A stretch of DNA of 64,000 nt from Gammaproteobacteria bacterium (GCA_012960755.1 DUAT01000039.1:81997-145996), one strand, 5' to 3'. Numbered from the stretch's first letter, positions 9,544 through 18,692 are shown. Numbers and translations are program-made. Notes: a model not told the origin generated them from the letters alone.

Positions 9544-9939
9544 GTGAAAGGTAAAGATACAGAACCGAATGCCGGTCGACCGGCTCAGATTCCGTTATTG
9601 GAAGATGTGGTTTTCCATACGAGCCTGCCGATCCCTGACCCACCGAGAAGGCGTCGCGCTAATGACCATGAGCGACAGATCGTTGCTCCCCAGATGCCAG
9701 ATCTGTTCAGTGGATCACCCGAAACAGCCGGCATGAAGCCTCCAGCCAGTACCGACCCAGCCCACCTCAACAGGAATGAATCTGATGAGGAAATTACTGA
9801 AGGAATCAAAGGTGAACTCAGGCAAAAAACTTCAACGATAATCGATTCTCTGGTTGATGAATACTCAACCGAAATCGTCCGCCGACTAAGGGATGAACTA
9901 ACTTCACTGCTCGCAGACATGGAGAATAAAAAACCATAG
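9544..9939 (+). CDS. Conserved small protein of the holC-valS interval, function unknown
   Basis: A 131-residue, polar, highly charged protein with no signal or membrane segment. Near the start it has IPLLEDVVF, a motif typical of the small proteins found between holC and valS in marine and pseudomonad-like gammaproteobacteria. The middle (about residues 30-85) is Pro/Ser/Asp-rich and probably disordered. The last ~45 residues (STIIDSLVDEYSTEIVRRL onward) look like one amphipathic helix. The start is GTG at 9544 with a weak upstream site (GGAAC), so the N-terminus is not certain. Possibly a replisome accessory by association only. Confidence 0.65.
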   Translation: MKGKDTEPNAGRPAQIPLLEDVVFHTSLPIPDPPRRRRANDHERQIVAPQMPDLFSGSPETAGMKPPASTDPAHLNRNESDEEITEGIKGELRQKTSTIIDSLVDEYSTEIVRRLRDELTSLLADMENKKP

Positions 9940-9985
9940 AAAACTGCGAGGTAGTGTAATGTCATGACGTCGTTGACCATTTGTG

Positions 9986-9991
9986 TATAAT
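9986..9991 (+). promoter_or_regulatory. Candidate -10 box (TATAAT) upstream of valS
   Basis: A perfect TATAAT lies 74 bases before the valS start. A -35 hexamer at 17-base spacing would be catgac (9963-9968), which is poor. If it is used, transcription would start about 9998, right at the leader hairpin that follows. Confidence 0.45.
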
Positions 9992-9998
9992 CCCGCTT

Positions 9999-10014
9999 CC
10001 GCTGACTACAGCGG
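9999..10014 (+). promoter_or_regulatory. Perfect hairpin in the valS leader
   Basis: The arms CCGCTG and CAGCGG enclose a 4-base loop ACTA, and the stem can be extended by one or two weaker pairs. It would form the very 5' end of a valS transcript begun from the upstream TATAAT. It is not followed by a T run, so it is not a terminator. A 5' stabilising or regulatory hairpin is inferred. Confidence 0.45.
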
Positions 10015-10064
10015 AGAACGCCTGATAAGAATGATTTACGTTGTGAAGAGTGTGAAGCACGATA

Positions 10065-12836
10065 ATGAAGAAGTACCAACCACAGGAAATGGAGCAAAGC
10101 TGGTATCAAAAGTGGGAGGATGCCAACTATTTCGCCCCCTCAGGTAATGGTCAGCCCTTCTCCATCTCGATTCCACCTCCCAATGTTACCGGCACCCTGC
10201 ATATGGGCCACGCCTTCCAGCACAGTCTGGTTGACTCACTGATTCGATATCGGCGAATGCAGGGGGACCAGACACTCTGGCAAATGGGCACGGACCATGC
10301 CGGAATATCAACTCAAATGCTGGTGACTGAGCAATTGGCAGCTGAGGGCATTAAGCCCAGTGAGTTGGGTCGAGAGAAATTTCTCGACAAGGTCTGGGAA
10401 TGGAAAGAAGAGTCTGGCGACACAATTACCAGGCAACTCCGGCGTCTGGGGGCATCCCTGCACTGGGAGACCGAGAGGTTCACCCTCGACGAAGGCATGT
10501 CCCGGGCCGTTCTGGAAGTTTTCGTCCGATTGCATGAAGAAGGATTGATCTATCGCGGCAAGCGACTGGTCAACTGGGACCCGGTTCTGCACACCTCTAT
10601 TTCTGATCTGGAAGTCGAATCAGAGGAAGAACCTGGGCACCTCTGGCACTTCAGATATCCACTGGCAGACAATCCAAACGAATTTATGGTGGTGGCGACG
10701 ACCCGCCCGGAAACCATGCTTGGCGATACGGCAGTTGCGGTGCACCCTGACGATGAACGTTACCAGCATCTTGTCGGCAAAGAAGTCCAATTACCACTGT
10801 GTGATCGCAGCATTACTATCATCGCCGACCATTATGTTGACAAGGACTTTGGTACTGGCTGCGTGAAAATTACACCGGCCCATGACTTCAATGACTACGA
10901 TGTTGGCAGGCGCAACAACCTGGCGCTGATTAACATATTCGATGAAGATGCATCACTCAATGACAATGCGCCTGAAAAATACCGCGGTCTGGACCGTTAT
11001 GAAGCGAGAAAACTGATCGTTGCCGATCTTGATGCACTGGGTCTGGTTGAAAAAATCGAAGACCACAAGATGGTCGTACCCCGGGGGGAGAAATCCGGCG
11101 TCGTCGTCGAACCTTATTTAAGCGACCAGTGGTTCGTGAAGATCAAACCCCTGGCAGAACCGGCCATCAAAGCCGTCGAAAATGGCGATATTGAGTTTAT
11201 TCCGAAAAATTACGAAAACACCTATTTTGCCTGGATGCGGGACATACAGGACTGGTGTATTTCTCGACAACAGTGGTGGGGCCACAGAATTCCTGCCTGG
11301 TATGACGGCGAGGGTAATATATTTGTTGGCCGCAATGAAGCCGAAGTTCGTTTAAAACACCAGCTGCCTGATGATGTCACATTACGTCAAGACGAAGACG
11401 TGCTGGATACCTGGTTTTCTTCTGCGCTGTGGACATTCTCCACCCTGGGCTGGCCCGATAAAACTGCCGATCTGGAAACATTTCACTCAACGGACCTGCT
11501 GGTTACCGGCCACGACATCATCACCTTCTGGGTTTCCAGGATGATCATGATGACGTTGAAATTCATGGATGAAGTGCCATTCAAAAAAATCTATGTTACT
11601 GGTCTCGTCACCGACGCCGACGGGAAAAAAATGTCCAAGTCAAAGGGCAATGGATTGGATCCGTTAGACATTATTGACGGCATCTCGATTGACGATCTTG
11701 TGCGTAAACGCACGAGTAATATGCTGCAGCCAAAAATGGCGGAAAAAATCGAAAATGCAACCCGCAAAGAGTACCCCAATGGCATCGACAGTTATGGAAC
11801 CGATGCACTTCGCTTCACGTTCTACTCAATCTCAACCCGAAGTCGAACCATAAAGTTCGACTTGAATCGGGTCGAGGGTTACCAGCATTTTTGCAATAAA
11901 CTCTGGAATGCCGCGAACTTTGTCTTTATGAACACACTTGAACACGCCGCTGCTACCGATTTTAACAACGGCGAAAAAGATTTTGGCGTAGTGGACAGGT
12001 GGATCACCTCAGAACTTCAAAAGACAATCAAATCGGTTGATCTCGCCATGCAAACCTATCGATTTGATCTGGCTGCCAAGGCAATCTACGAATTTATCTG
12101 GGATGAATTTTGTGACTGGTACCTGGAATTAAGTAAACCGATTCTTTATTCCCAAAGTACGTCAAAAGCCGAGTTGCGCGCAACCCGATATACCCTGATT
12201 GATACACTCGAGACTGTGCTGAGATTGGCGCATCCCTTTCTGCCATTTATCACGGAAGAAATATGGCAGAAAATACCCGTTAACATTCGAACCGATGCTG
12301 AAACGATTATGTTGCAGCCCTTCCCTGTACCCAACAACGCCTTGATAGATTCCGCTGCTGAATCTGATGTTGGCTGGATCAAAGCGGTTGTTACTGTATT
12401 ACGTAACATCCGTGGTGAAATGGACATCTCTTTTGGCAAGCCTATTCCTGTGCTGTTCTACAATGGAAACGAGACAGATAAGCGGCGCTTGGAAACCTAC
12501 CGAACACTTCTGGAATCACTGGTTAAACCAGAACGAATGGAATGGTTAGCTGCAGGTGACGGGGCACCCGTCTCTGCAACAGGTCTGGTAGGTGACATGC
12601 AAGTGCTAGTACCCATGAGTGGCTTGATAGACAAGGATGCTGAAATTGCCAGGTTGGACAAGGAGATTGATCGCAAGCAAAAAGACATCGCAAGAACGGA
12701 AGCGAAACTCAGCAACCCCAATTTTGTTGAAAAGGCACCGACCGAAGTTGTTCAAAAAGAGAAAGATAAACTCGCCGATCTAGCCTCTGCCTGTGAACAG
12801 CTCGAAGAACAGAAAAAACGGCTGGGAAATATCTAA
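10065..12836 (+). CDS. valS: Valyl-tRNA synthetase
   Basis: A 923-residue class I synthetase that charges tRNA-Val. The HIGH motif appears as [14 protein letters not shown] (about residues 40-53) and KMSKS as [10 protein letters not shown] (about 520-529). Between them is the CP1 editing domain with [17 protein letters not shown], and the end (from about 850) is the charged ValS coiled coil rich in Lys/Glu. Length is normal for bacterial ValS. The start ATG 10065 follows a poor ribosome-binding site, but the protein begins [14 protein letters not shown] as expected. Last gene of the pepA-holC-valS run. Confidence 0.97.
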   Translation: MKKYQPQEMEQSWYQKWEDANYFAPSGNGQPFSISIPPPNVTGTLHMGHAFQHSLVDSLIRYRRMQGDQTLWQMGTDHAGISTQMLVTEQLAAEGIKPSELGREKFLDKVWEWKEESGDTITRQLRRLGASLHWETERFTLDEGMSRAVLEVFVRLHEEGLIYRGKRLVNWDPVLHTSISDLEVESEEEPGHLWHFRYPLADNPNEFMVVATTRPETMLGDTAVAVHPDDERYQHLVGKEVQLPLCDRSITIIADHYVDKDFGTGCVKITPAHDFNDYDVGRRNNLALINIFDEDASLNDNAPEKYRGLDRYEARKLIVADLDALGLVEKIEDHKMVVPRGEKSGVVVEPYLSDQWFVKIKPLAEPAIKAVENGDIEFIPKNYENTYFAWMRDIQDWCISRQQWWGHRIPAWYDGEGNIFVGRNEAEVRLKHQLPDDVTLRQDEDVLDTWFSSALWTFSTLGWPDKTADLETFHSTDLLVTGHDIITFWVSRMIMMTLKFMDEVPFKKIYVTGLVTDADGKKMSKSKGNGLDPLDIIDGISIDDLVRKRTSNMLQPKMAEKIENATRKEYPNGIDSYGTDALRFTFYSISTRSRTIKFDLNRVEGYQHFCNKLWNAANFVFMNTLEHAAATDFNNGEKDFGVVDRWITSELQKTIKSVDLAMQTYRFDLAAKAIYEFIWDEFCDWYLELSKPILYSQSTSKAELRATRYTLIDTLETVLRLAHPFLPFITEEIWQKIPVNIRTDAETIMLQPFPVPNNALIDSAAESDVGWIKAVVTVLRNIRGEMDISFGKPIPVLFYNGNETDKRRLETYRTLLESLVKPERMEWLAAGDGAPVSATGLVGDMQVLVPMSGLIDKDAEIARLDKEIDRKQKDIARTEAKLSNPNFVEKAPTEVVQKEKDKLADLASACEQLEEQKKRLGNI

Positions 12837-13065
12837 GTGCTCGTTTGCAGGTAAGCAACCTTGTGCAGATAACATTGCCAAGTGTTTGATAACTAAAGAA
12901 CTCTTTCGCACCATTTCAGTACTGTTGTCAGCTTCAAAGATAGATTCATACGCACAATTCCAAAATAATACTTGCACACCCCTTAGCCTTTCTGTATTAA
13001 TCGGATGCTTCTCGATCTCGACGTCGCAGAATGTGTTGCAATAAAAAGAAAAGAGGTAGTTGGCT

Positions 13066-13275
13066 ATGTCTGAACGACAGTCAGGAACCGTAAAATGGTT
13101 CAACGATGCCAAAGGATTTGGTTTTATCGAACGCGAAGCTGGGGATGATGTATTTGTTCATTTCCGTTCGATTCGTGGTGAAGGGTACCGAACACTCAAA
13201 CAAGGCGCTCGAGTAGAGTTCGATATTTCTGAAACAGAAAAAGGTTATCAAGCAGAGGATGTGGCAGAGGTTTAA
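13066..13275 (+). CDS. Cold-shock protein, CspA family
   Basis: A 69-residue OB-fold nucleic-acid-binding protein with RNP1 (KGFGFI) and RNP2 (VFVHF). ATG 13066 is preferred over an in-frame TTG at 13060 because AGAGG at 13052-13056 is then correctly spaced. About 229 bases separate it from valS, and a long untranslated leader in that gap would be typical of cold-shock genes, though none was tested. It is smaller and more acidic at the C-terminus than E. coli CspA, and which paralogue it is cannot be told. Confidence 0.93.
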   Translation: MSERQSGTVKWFNDAKGFGFIEREAGDDVFVHFRSIRGEGYRTLKQGARVEFDISETEKGYQAEDVAEV

Positions 13276-13322
13276 CCCCACCCAATAAGCTTAATTCGGG
13301 TTCACTCAGCTAAACTAATAAA

Positions 13323-13347
13323 AGTAGCATGTTTAAATTATGCTACT
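13323..13347 (-). terminator. Intrinsic terminator of the quinone oxidoreductase gene
   Basis: The arms AGTAGCAT (13323-13330) and ATGCTACT (13340-13347) are perfect complements with a 9-base loop. Read on the minus strand, the stem is followed by TTTTATT, as expected of an intrinsic terminator. One arm lies within the last codons of the gene. Confidence 0.7.
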
Positions 13348-14309
13348 GACAGTACCACTTTGCCTATTGTTTTGTCAGAGGCAATAAGGTCGAAGGCTTG
13401 ACTGGCTTCCTGAATCGGAAACACCGTATCTACAATCGGCTTGATTTCACCTGATTCAATCCTGGGCCAGACTAGTTCAGCGAGCTGGCTCATTATCCGA
13501 GCCTTTTCTGCCAACGGTCTCGCCCTGAGCGTCGAACCAATGACCCGCGCCCGTTTCATCATCAATACTGCCAGGTCAACTTCTGTTTTATTCCCTCCCA
13601 TCAGGCCAATCAGTACCAGGCGACCATTCAGCCCCAATAGCGCGAGATTGTCTTCAAGATAAGCACCACCAACGGGATCAAGAATGACGTCTACGCCGGA
13701 TTCCCCGGCAAATGCTCTTGCCTTTTCGGCAAATGACTCGTCATGCCGATTGCTACCCGCTTCAGCCCCTAGATCAATACAGGCAGCCAGCTTGTCTTCA
13801 CTGCCGACGGTGACAAAGCAGGGGCTGCCGAATGAACGGCACAATTGTATCGCGGCGGTGCCAACGCCACTTGCCCCGGCGTGCAGAATTACTTTTTCAC
13901 CAGGTTGTAAACCAGCCTCGATAAACAGGTTCAACCAGGCAGTCGCATAAACTTCCGGCAGGCAAGCGCCATGAACCATGGACAGACCGCGGGGAATTTT
14001 AACCACACTTGTCGCTGCTACATTGACGTATTCAGCGTATCCCCCACCACCCAGCAATGCACAGACTCTATCACCAACCTGCCAACCATCAACATCGTTA
14101 GCAACAGCCGCAATTTCTCCGGCACATTCAAGCCCCATGATGGTACTCGCACCGGGCGGCGGCGGGTAAAAACCACGACGCTGCATAAGGTCAGCGCGGT
14201 TTATTGCCGTTGCATGGATCTTTATCAGCACCTCGCCACTTTTTGCTTCGGGGGTGCCGGTTTCATCCCAATGCAGTTCACTTTCACTGTCTACACGTAT
14301 GGCTTTCAT
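13338..14309 (-). CDS. NAD(P)H:quinone oxidoreductase, PIG3/TP53I3-like zinc-free MDR family
   Basis: A 323-residue medium-chain dehydrogenase/reductase. The N-terminal GroES-like domain has AINRADLMQRRGFYPPPPGAS, the PIG3 hallmark, followed by MGLECAG; the Rossmann domain has LHAGASGVGTAAIQL. The structural zinc cysteines of classical alcohol dehydrogenases are absent. Members reduce quinones with NADPH. The start at 14309 (MKAIRVD) follows GGAG six bases upstream; ORF start codons further up are unsupported. Its terminator overlaps the 3' end. Confidence 0.9.
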   Translation of the reverse strand: MKAIRVDSESELHWDETGTPEAKSGEVLIKIHATAINRADLMQRRGFYPPPPGASTIMGLECAGEIAAVANDVDGWQVGDRVCALLGGGGYAEYVNVAATSVVKIPRGLSMVHGACLPEVYATAWLNLFIEAGLQPGEKVILHAGASGVGTAAIQLCRSFGSPCFVTVGSEDKLAACIDLGAEAGSNRHDESFAEKARAFAGESGVDVILDPVGGAYLEDNLALLGLNGRLVLIGLMGGNKTEVDLAVLMMKRARVIGSTLRARPLAEKARIMSQLAELVWPRIESGEIKPIVDTVFPIQEASQAFDLIASDKTIGKVVLSVA

Positions 14310-14369
14310 TAACATCTCCAACTTTTTTGTTGTATTTGTAGTTAATTATTCGGCTGACCCGGATTAAGA

Positions 14370-14576
14370 CTAATAGTGAGGTGGTGGCGGTTCCGGCGCT
14401 TGCTGATCTGGCATCTGACCCTCCATCGCCTCAATCTGGCTGTTGGCATATTTTAGTTGAACCTTGATATCAAGTATCTGTTTCTGCTGTTCCGCCAGAG
14501 CATCATCCAGTTTCTGGATCATGTCTTCCTGAAACGCCAGCTGTGTCTCCAAAGTTACAAACCTGTCTTCACTCAT
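14370..14576 (-). CDS. slyX: SlyX family coiled-coil protein
   Basis: A 68-residue acidic protein, almost all one coiled coil (heptads over about residues 5-50), ending with the proline-rich PEPPPPHY tail that is diagnostic for SlyX. The cellular role of SlyX is not known. It is 60 bases upstream of the quinone oxidoreductase on the same strand. Confidence 0.9.
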   Translation of the reverse strand: MSEDRFVTLETQLAFQEDMIQKLDDALAEQQKQILDIKVQLKYANSQIEAMEGQMPDQQAPEPPPPHY

Positions 14577-14651
14577 GATGGCATTCTCGACTGTTTTTTC
14601 TACACAAACACATAACGAATCTCGGAGGTTCCGAAGGGAAACCTAGGGTAC

Positions 14652-15431
14652 CTAGTAGCTCAATCGAACCTTGACGCCCTTTGCATCCAGCCATTGCTTC
14701 AGACCACTGACGGTATATTCACCAAAGTGAACCATCGAGGCAATTAACGCCGCATCAGCTTTGCCTTCCGTCAAGACTTCAAGAAGATGCTCAGGTTTGC
14801 CAGCGCCGCCAGATGCAATCACCGGAATCGATACCGCCTCGGCAATCATTCGAGTCAGATTGATCTCATAACCTTCCCTGGTCCCGTCGGCATCAATAGA
14901 ATTGATCACCAGTTCGCCAGCACCCAGTTCCTCCCCCTGCAAAGCCCAGGTTAATGCATCAACGCCCATGGGTTTTCTGCCTCCGTTGATGACAACTTCA
15001 TACCCGCTGGGCAACTCCCGGCACTGTTCGACTTTCAGAATGTCCATGGACAGAACAACATTCTGATTGCCGATAGCGTGTGCGCATTCAGCAATTAACG
15101 CTGGACGCTGAACCGCTGCCGAGTTGACATTTATTTTTTCGGCACCCGCCCAGAGCAGCTTTTTAGCATCTTCCACCGTTCGAATACCACCACCGACCGA
15201 TAACGGGATATAGACCTGCTCGGCCACCGCTTCCACAACATTCAACATGATATCGCGTTGATCACTCGACGCTGTGATGTCATAAAAAACGAGTTCGTCG
15301 AGGCCGTCTTCATAATATTCCCGCGCCTTTTCGACAGGATCGCCAATATCCCTGGTATCAACGAATTTGACACTTTTCGCCAGCTTTCCATTCCTGACAT
15401 CCAGGCATGAAATAATGCGCTTACTCAACAT
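14652..15431 (-). CDS. hisF: Imidazole glycerol phosphate synthase cyclase subunit HisF
   Basis: A 259-residue (beta/alpha)8-barrel. With ammonia from HisH it converts PRFAR to imidazole glycerol phosphate, releasing AICAR. The two catalytic aspartates are in place (Asp11 in CLDV, Asp130 in VVLSMDI), as are both phosphate-binding glycine loops (SVGGGI, ASGGAG). The stretch [20 protein letters not shown] and NSIDADGT differ from the usual gammaproteobacterial HisF and recall HisF of Desulfobacterota, from memory. MLSKRII at 15431 is chosen as the start; it overlaps the hisH stop by 7 bases. No other his gene is nearby. Confidence 0.92.
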   Translation of the reverse strand: MLSKRIISCLDVRNGKLAKSVKFVDTRDIGDPVEKAREYYEDGLDELVFYDITASSDQRDIMLNVVEAVAEQVYIPLSVGGGIRTVEDAKKLLWAGAEKINVNSAAVQRPALIAECAHAIGNQNVVLSMDILKVEQCRELPSGYEVVINGGRKPMGVDALTWALQGEELGAGELVINSIDADGTREGYEINLTRMIAEAVSIPVIASGGAGKPEHLLEVLTEGKADAALIASMVHFGEYTVSGLKQWLDAKGVKVRLSY

Positions 15432-16051
15432 ACGTCTCCTCCATCCCACTTGCCAAAAGCCTGCAGAATATGAAGGCCTTTTTCTCCACTTTTCTCAAGA
15501 TGGAATTGCGTCGCGAACAGATTGTCCTTCGCCAGTATGGAACAGAATTCTGATTTGTATTGTGTTACCGCGACAATGGTGTCCTTGTCAGTCGGGCGAA
15601 TAAAGTATGAATGAACAAAGTAGAACTCATCTCCTGACTTAACATTCCTAAGTAGCGGGTGAGGTTTTTGAATAACCACTTCATTCCAGCCCATATGCGG
15701 TATTTTTAACACCCGGTCGGCAAAATCGAATCGCTCACAGACACCGTCTACCAGCGACAGGCAATCCTTGTCTCCTTCTTCGGTATGGTTCAAAACGATC
15801 TGACTGCCAAGGCAAATGCCGAGGAAGGGTTTGCCGGAGTGAAAGACTTCGCTCAAAGCCTCAAATAGTCCGCGCTGATGCAAGGTATCGATGGCGCTGA
15901 CAGCAGAGCCAACCCCGGGAAACACGACCTTGTCCGCTTTGATGACCTTCTCGGGGTCTGCTGTTATGTAAGCATCAATGCCTACCTTATGACACGCGCG
16001 CTGCACGCTGCGTAGATTCCCCGCGTCATAATCAACAATTGCAACCTGCAT
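15425..16051 (-). CDS. hisH: Imidazole glycerol phosphate synthase glutaminase subunit HisH
   Basis: A 208-residue class I glutamine amidotransferase that feeds ammonia to HisF. The catalytic triad is visible: Cys80 in GICLGSQ, His184 and Glu186 in [20 protein letters not shown] at 16051 is the family start; in-frame codons further up to 16081 are not supported. It is translationally coupled to hisF. Its promoter must lie between 16052 and 16221, shared with the divergent GntR-PurM gene. The pair could serve histidine synthesis or, as in some O-antigen loci, a glutamine-dependent sugar amidination; no sugar genes are adjacent. Confidence 0.92.
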   Translation of the reverse strand: MQVAIVDYDAGNLRSVQRACHKVGIDAYITADPEKVIKADKVVFPGVGSAVSAIDTLHQRGLFEALSEVFHSGKPFLGICLGSQIVLNHTEEGDKDCLSLVDGVCERFDFADRVLKIPHMGWNEVVIQKPHPLLRNVKSGDEFYFVHSYFIRPTDKDTIVAVTQYKSEFCSILAKDNLFATQFHLEKSGEKGLHILQAFGKWDGGDVC

Positions 16052-16181
16052 GCACCCTACACCCTTTTTGAGAGCGCGCATTATAGAAGATAAGGCGGAT
16101 GAATTCGCGGCTAATGGTGGTCAGGTTTTGGTATGCAAAAAAATATAGTGCGTATTAGTGTTTTCAATAGTGGCCAGCTGT

Positions 16182-16203
16182 CTGTATCATATACGTAATA
16201 CAG
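16182..16203. promoter_or_regulatory. Inverted repeat upstream of the GntR-PurM gene, candidate autoregulatory operator
   Basis: The arms CTGTAT (16182-16187) and ATACAG (16198-16203) are perfect complements separated by 10 bases, and the right arm ends 18 bases before the ATG at 16222. TATCAT and TATACG within it could serve as -10 elements, so a bound protein would block transcription. GntR-type winged helices bind such dyads. It lies in the intergenic region shared with hisH. Confidence 0.5.
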
Positions 16204-16221
16204 TTTTTGATGATCGCGCCC

Positions 16222-17634
16222 ATGAAGCTTAAAATTGAGACCAGCTCATCTACCCCGGTATTCCAGCAAATTATCGACCAGTTACACTTCGCTATTAATA
16301 CCGGTGACATCAAACCGGGGGACAAATTACCCAGCATAAGAGCCCTGGCCAATGAAAACACGATTGCGGCCAATACGGTCGCGAAGGCACTCAGGCAACT
16401 GGAATTCCGTGGTCTGATCGTTGCCAAGGATCGTTCCGGTTTTATTGTTGCCAAGGCCCAAAACAGTCGTTACCAGGCGCGCGGCGTCAGCGCAGACAAA
16501 ACCGAGGTTCACAATGTCGTTGATGACCTCGATGCGGGCGCGATTCCCGGCGCATTTTGCAAGATAACCGAAGATTTTCTCAGCGGAGACCCGGAAAAAT
16601 GCAACGTGATTCACGCCGATGGGAGTGGCACAAAGTCGATTATTGCGTATCTTAAATACAAGGAAACCGGAGACGCGAGTGTATTCCGCGGCATCGCCCA
16701 GGACAGCATCGTCATGAATCTGGATGACCTGCTGTGTGTCGGGGTGAATAATCGCATCCTGATTTCCAACACCATCAATCGCAACGCCCTTAACTGTCCG
16801 GGAGAGGTTGTCTCGGCACTGATCGAGGGCAGTGAGTCATTTATCGCAACCTTGCGTGACCAGGGTATTGATATCTACTCCGGCGGTGGTGAAACAGCTG
16901 ATGTTGGCGACCTGACGGGTACCGTCGTGGTTGATTCCTGTGCAGTCGCGATTATGAAGAAAGCAGATGTGGTGCGAAATGAAATCCGCCATGACCTTGC
17001 GATAGTCGGCCTGTCATCAACTGGCCAATCAAACTACGAATCGGTGTTTAACAGCGGCATCGGCAGTAACGGACTGACCAGCGCCAGACACGATATGTTG
17101 TCCAGGTGTTATGGGGACATGTATCCGGAAACTTTTGATCCGAATGTCCCCGCTGATCTCGTTTATTGCGGGCCATACCAGTTGCAGGATGCCCTGCCCA
17201 ATTCCGAATTGACGGTTGGAGATGCCATCTTAAGCCCGACTCGCACATACGCTCCTGTCATCTACAAGGTACTGGCTGAACTTGGCAACCACGTCCGCGG
17301 CCTTATCCATTGTTCCGGTGGTGCCCAGACCAAATGCCTGAAATTTGGCCAGAATGTTCACTTCGTGAAGGACAGTCTGTTCCCGACGCCACCTTTGTTT
17401 GATGCCATCCAGAAAGCCTCAGGTACAAGCTGGGATGAAATGTACAAGGTATTCAATATGGGCCATAGAATGGAAGTGTATGTGCCACACGCTCACGTCC
17501 AGGAGGTTATCGATATCGCATCGTCTTACCAGATCGACGCACAGCAGATAGGTCATACTGAAAGCGCCGATGAGAATCATCTGACACTCACCAACCCTGC
17601 CGGGGATACTTTTACCTATGGAACCCCTATATAA
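16222..17634 (+). CDS. GntR-type winged-helix domain fused to AIR synthase (PurM-like)
   Basis: A 470-residue two-domain protein. Residues 1-80 are a GntR winged helix of the short YtrA type: PVFQQIIDQL, GDKLPSIRALA, AANTVAKALRQLE, GLI and FIVA. Residues ~83-470 are a full-length phosphoribosylformylglycinamidine cyclo-ligase of the longer type I associate with Bacteroidota. It begins RYQARGVSADKTEVHN, then HADGSGTKS (131-139), SGGGETADVGD (220-230), GLSSTGQSN (263-271), LSPTRTY (337-343) and HCSGGA (363-368). All ATP/FGAM-binding glycine motifs are kept, so it may be catalytic, ligand-sensing or both. It is divergent from hisHF. ATG 16222 is preferred over 16210. No strong ribosome-binding site is visible. 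Confidence 0.88.
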   Translation: MKLKIETSSSTPVFQQIIDQLHFAINTGDIKPGDKLPSIRALANENTIAANTVAKALRQLEFRGLIVAKDRSGFIVAKAQNSRYQARGVSADKTEVHNVVDDLDAGAIPGAFCKITEDFLSGDPEKCNVIHADGSGTKSIIAYLKYKETGDASVFRGIAQDSIVMNLDDLLCVGVNNRILISNTINRNALNCPGEVVSALIEGSESFIATLRDQGIDIYSGGGETADVGDLTGTVVVDSCAVAIMKKADVVRNEIRHDLAIVGLSSTGQSNYESVFNSGIGSNGLTSARHDMLSRCYGDMYPETFDPNVPADLVYCGPYQLQDALPNSELTVGDAILSPTRTYAPVIYKVLAELGNHVRGLIHCSGGAQTKCLKFGQNVHFVKDSLFPTPPLFDAIQKASGTSWDEMYKVFNMGHRMEVYVPHAHVQEVIDIASSYQIDAQQIGHTESADENHLTLTNPAGDTFTYGTPI

Positions 17635-17675
17635 GGTCAGACCACAATGGCACTTAAAGTAAAACGTTGGTAGCG

Positions 17676-17706
17676 TTGAGTTGGAAGGAGGGCCTTTCCA
17701 ACTCAA
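17676..17706. terminator. Strong hairpin between convergent GntR-PurM and LysR genes
   Basis: The arms TTGAGTTGGAA (17676-17686) and TTCCAACTCAA (17696-17706) are an 11-bp perfect match with a 9-base loop. Placed between two converging genes, it is probably a bidirectional terminator, although neither side has a long T run. Confidence 0.6.
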
Positions 17707-17742
17707 TGCAGATTGATCACGATATGCCTAGTGACATTAGGA

Positions 17743-18591
17743 TCAGAACAGCTTGCTCTGCAAGGAATTGTAGAAGTTGGTGACAATTGGAATCGAGTAG
17801 GTTGACTTTCTGGCGACAAATCTAACAGGTCGACTGAGTCCGTGCTGGCCAAGATTAATCAGGCAGCTGGCTGGTATCTTCAGCGTTTTCGCAACGCCAA
17901 TGGGTACAAGACCATGGCCAAATCCAACCATCGCCATCTGTGCAACACTGAAGAACGACTCCAGTGATACCGTCCTGCGAATTTTAAGGCGCTCTGCATC
18001 ACGCTTAAACGATCGCCAGGCACCGGAATAGTCCTCTATGGTGATCACGTCGAGTTTTTCCTTTTGTGGCCATTTGATTGGCTTGAGAGCCGATGGAACA
18101 ATGACCATGGGTTCGAGGAACAGCACTTCGGACTGCAGATCTGTATCCAGCGAATCTGACCCCGTGCACACACCTACCATGAATTCTCCTGATCGTATCC
18201 GATCAAGGACCACGGGCGTTCTATGAGTATGAAATTCGAAACGAGCATCAGGCATCTCCTGCTGCACATCGACAAAGACCCCGGGTCCCCAGGATGACAG
18301 GATGGCCTCTGAGACGCCGATAATCAGCTCTCCCTTGCCTGCAGATACTTCTTCAGCAAACAGGTCACGCAATTCAGACAGGATCGGTGAAATCTTGTCC
18401 ACCAGCTGTTTGCCATGCTGGGTTAATTCAACCCGGCGGCCTTTCTTCTGGATAAGCTTGCGGTCGTAGTATTTTTCCAACACGGCAATCCGCTTGCTGA
18501 CAGCGGACTGGGAGATACGCAGGTCAGTACTGGCTTCCAACATCGTTCCCGTGCGAGACAGGGCCAGCAGGGTTTCCAGGTTCTCGATCAT
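17743..18591 (-). CDS. LysR family transcriptional regulator
   Basis: A 282-residue regulator. The N-terminal helix-turn-helix (about residues 3-60) has TLLALSRTGTMLEAS, RISQSAVSKRIAVLE and GRRVELTQHGKQL, followed by the periplasmic-binding-protein-like effector domain. It is divergent from the TauE/SafE permease, with a dyad next to its start. This is the usual LysR arrangement for controlling both itself and the neighbour. The ligand is unknown; an organic sulfur or carboxylate compound is a guess from the permease family. Confidence 0.9.
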   Translation of the reverse strand: MIENLETLLALSRTGTMLEASTDLRISQSAVSKRIAVLEKYYDRKLIQKKGRRVELTQHGKQLVDKISPILSELRDLFAEEVSAGKGELIIGVSEAILSSWGPGVFVDVQQEMPDARFEFHTHRTPVVLDRIRSGEFMVGVCTGSDSLDTDLQSEVLFLEPMVIVPSALKPIKWPQKEKLDVITIEDYSGAWRSFKRDAERLKIRRTVSLESFFSVAQMAMVGFGHGLVPIGVAKTLKIPASCLINLGQHGLSRPVRFVARKSTYSIPIVTNFYNSLQSKLF

Positions 18592-18595
18592 ATGA

Positions 18596-18616
18596 TGTAT
18601 TCCACAATGGGATACA
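18596..18616. promoter_or_regulatory. LysR-type dyad in the lysR-tauE intergenic region
   Basis: The arms TGTATTCC (18596-18603) and GGGATACA (18609-18616) match in 7 of 8 positions around a 5-base centre, and they contain the T-N11-A pattern expected for LysR binding. The dyad lies a few bases upstream of the lysR start and about 80 bases before the permease start. Confidence 0.55.
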
Positions 18617-18692
18617 TTCTATTCTTTCTATTCTCTATTATCACCTATCCATCAGGTTCACAATTGCATTTTTCATCAACCACCGGCCATTA

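Noticed and set aside
9431..9643. Minus-strand frame with a hydrophobic end (GCVLVCMLVIVFLGALF)
   Set aside because: It overlaps the 3' end of holC and the start of the 131-residue gene and has no ribosome-binding site or family match; hydrophobicity alone is not enough.
9940..10064. T-box riboswitch upstream of valS
   Set aside because: No T-box sequence, no specifier loop and the organism is a gammaproteobacterium, where T-boxes are not expected.
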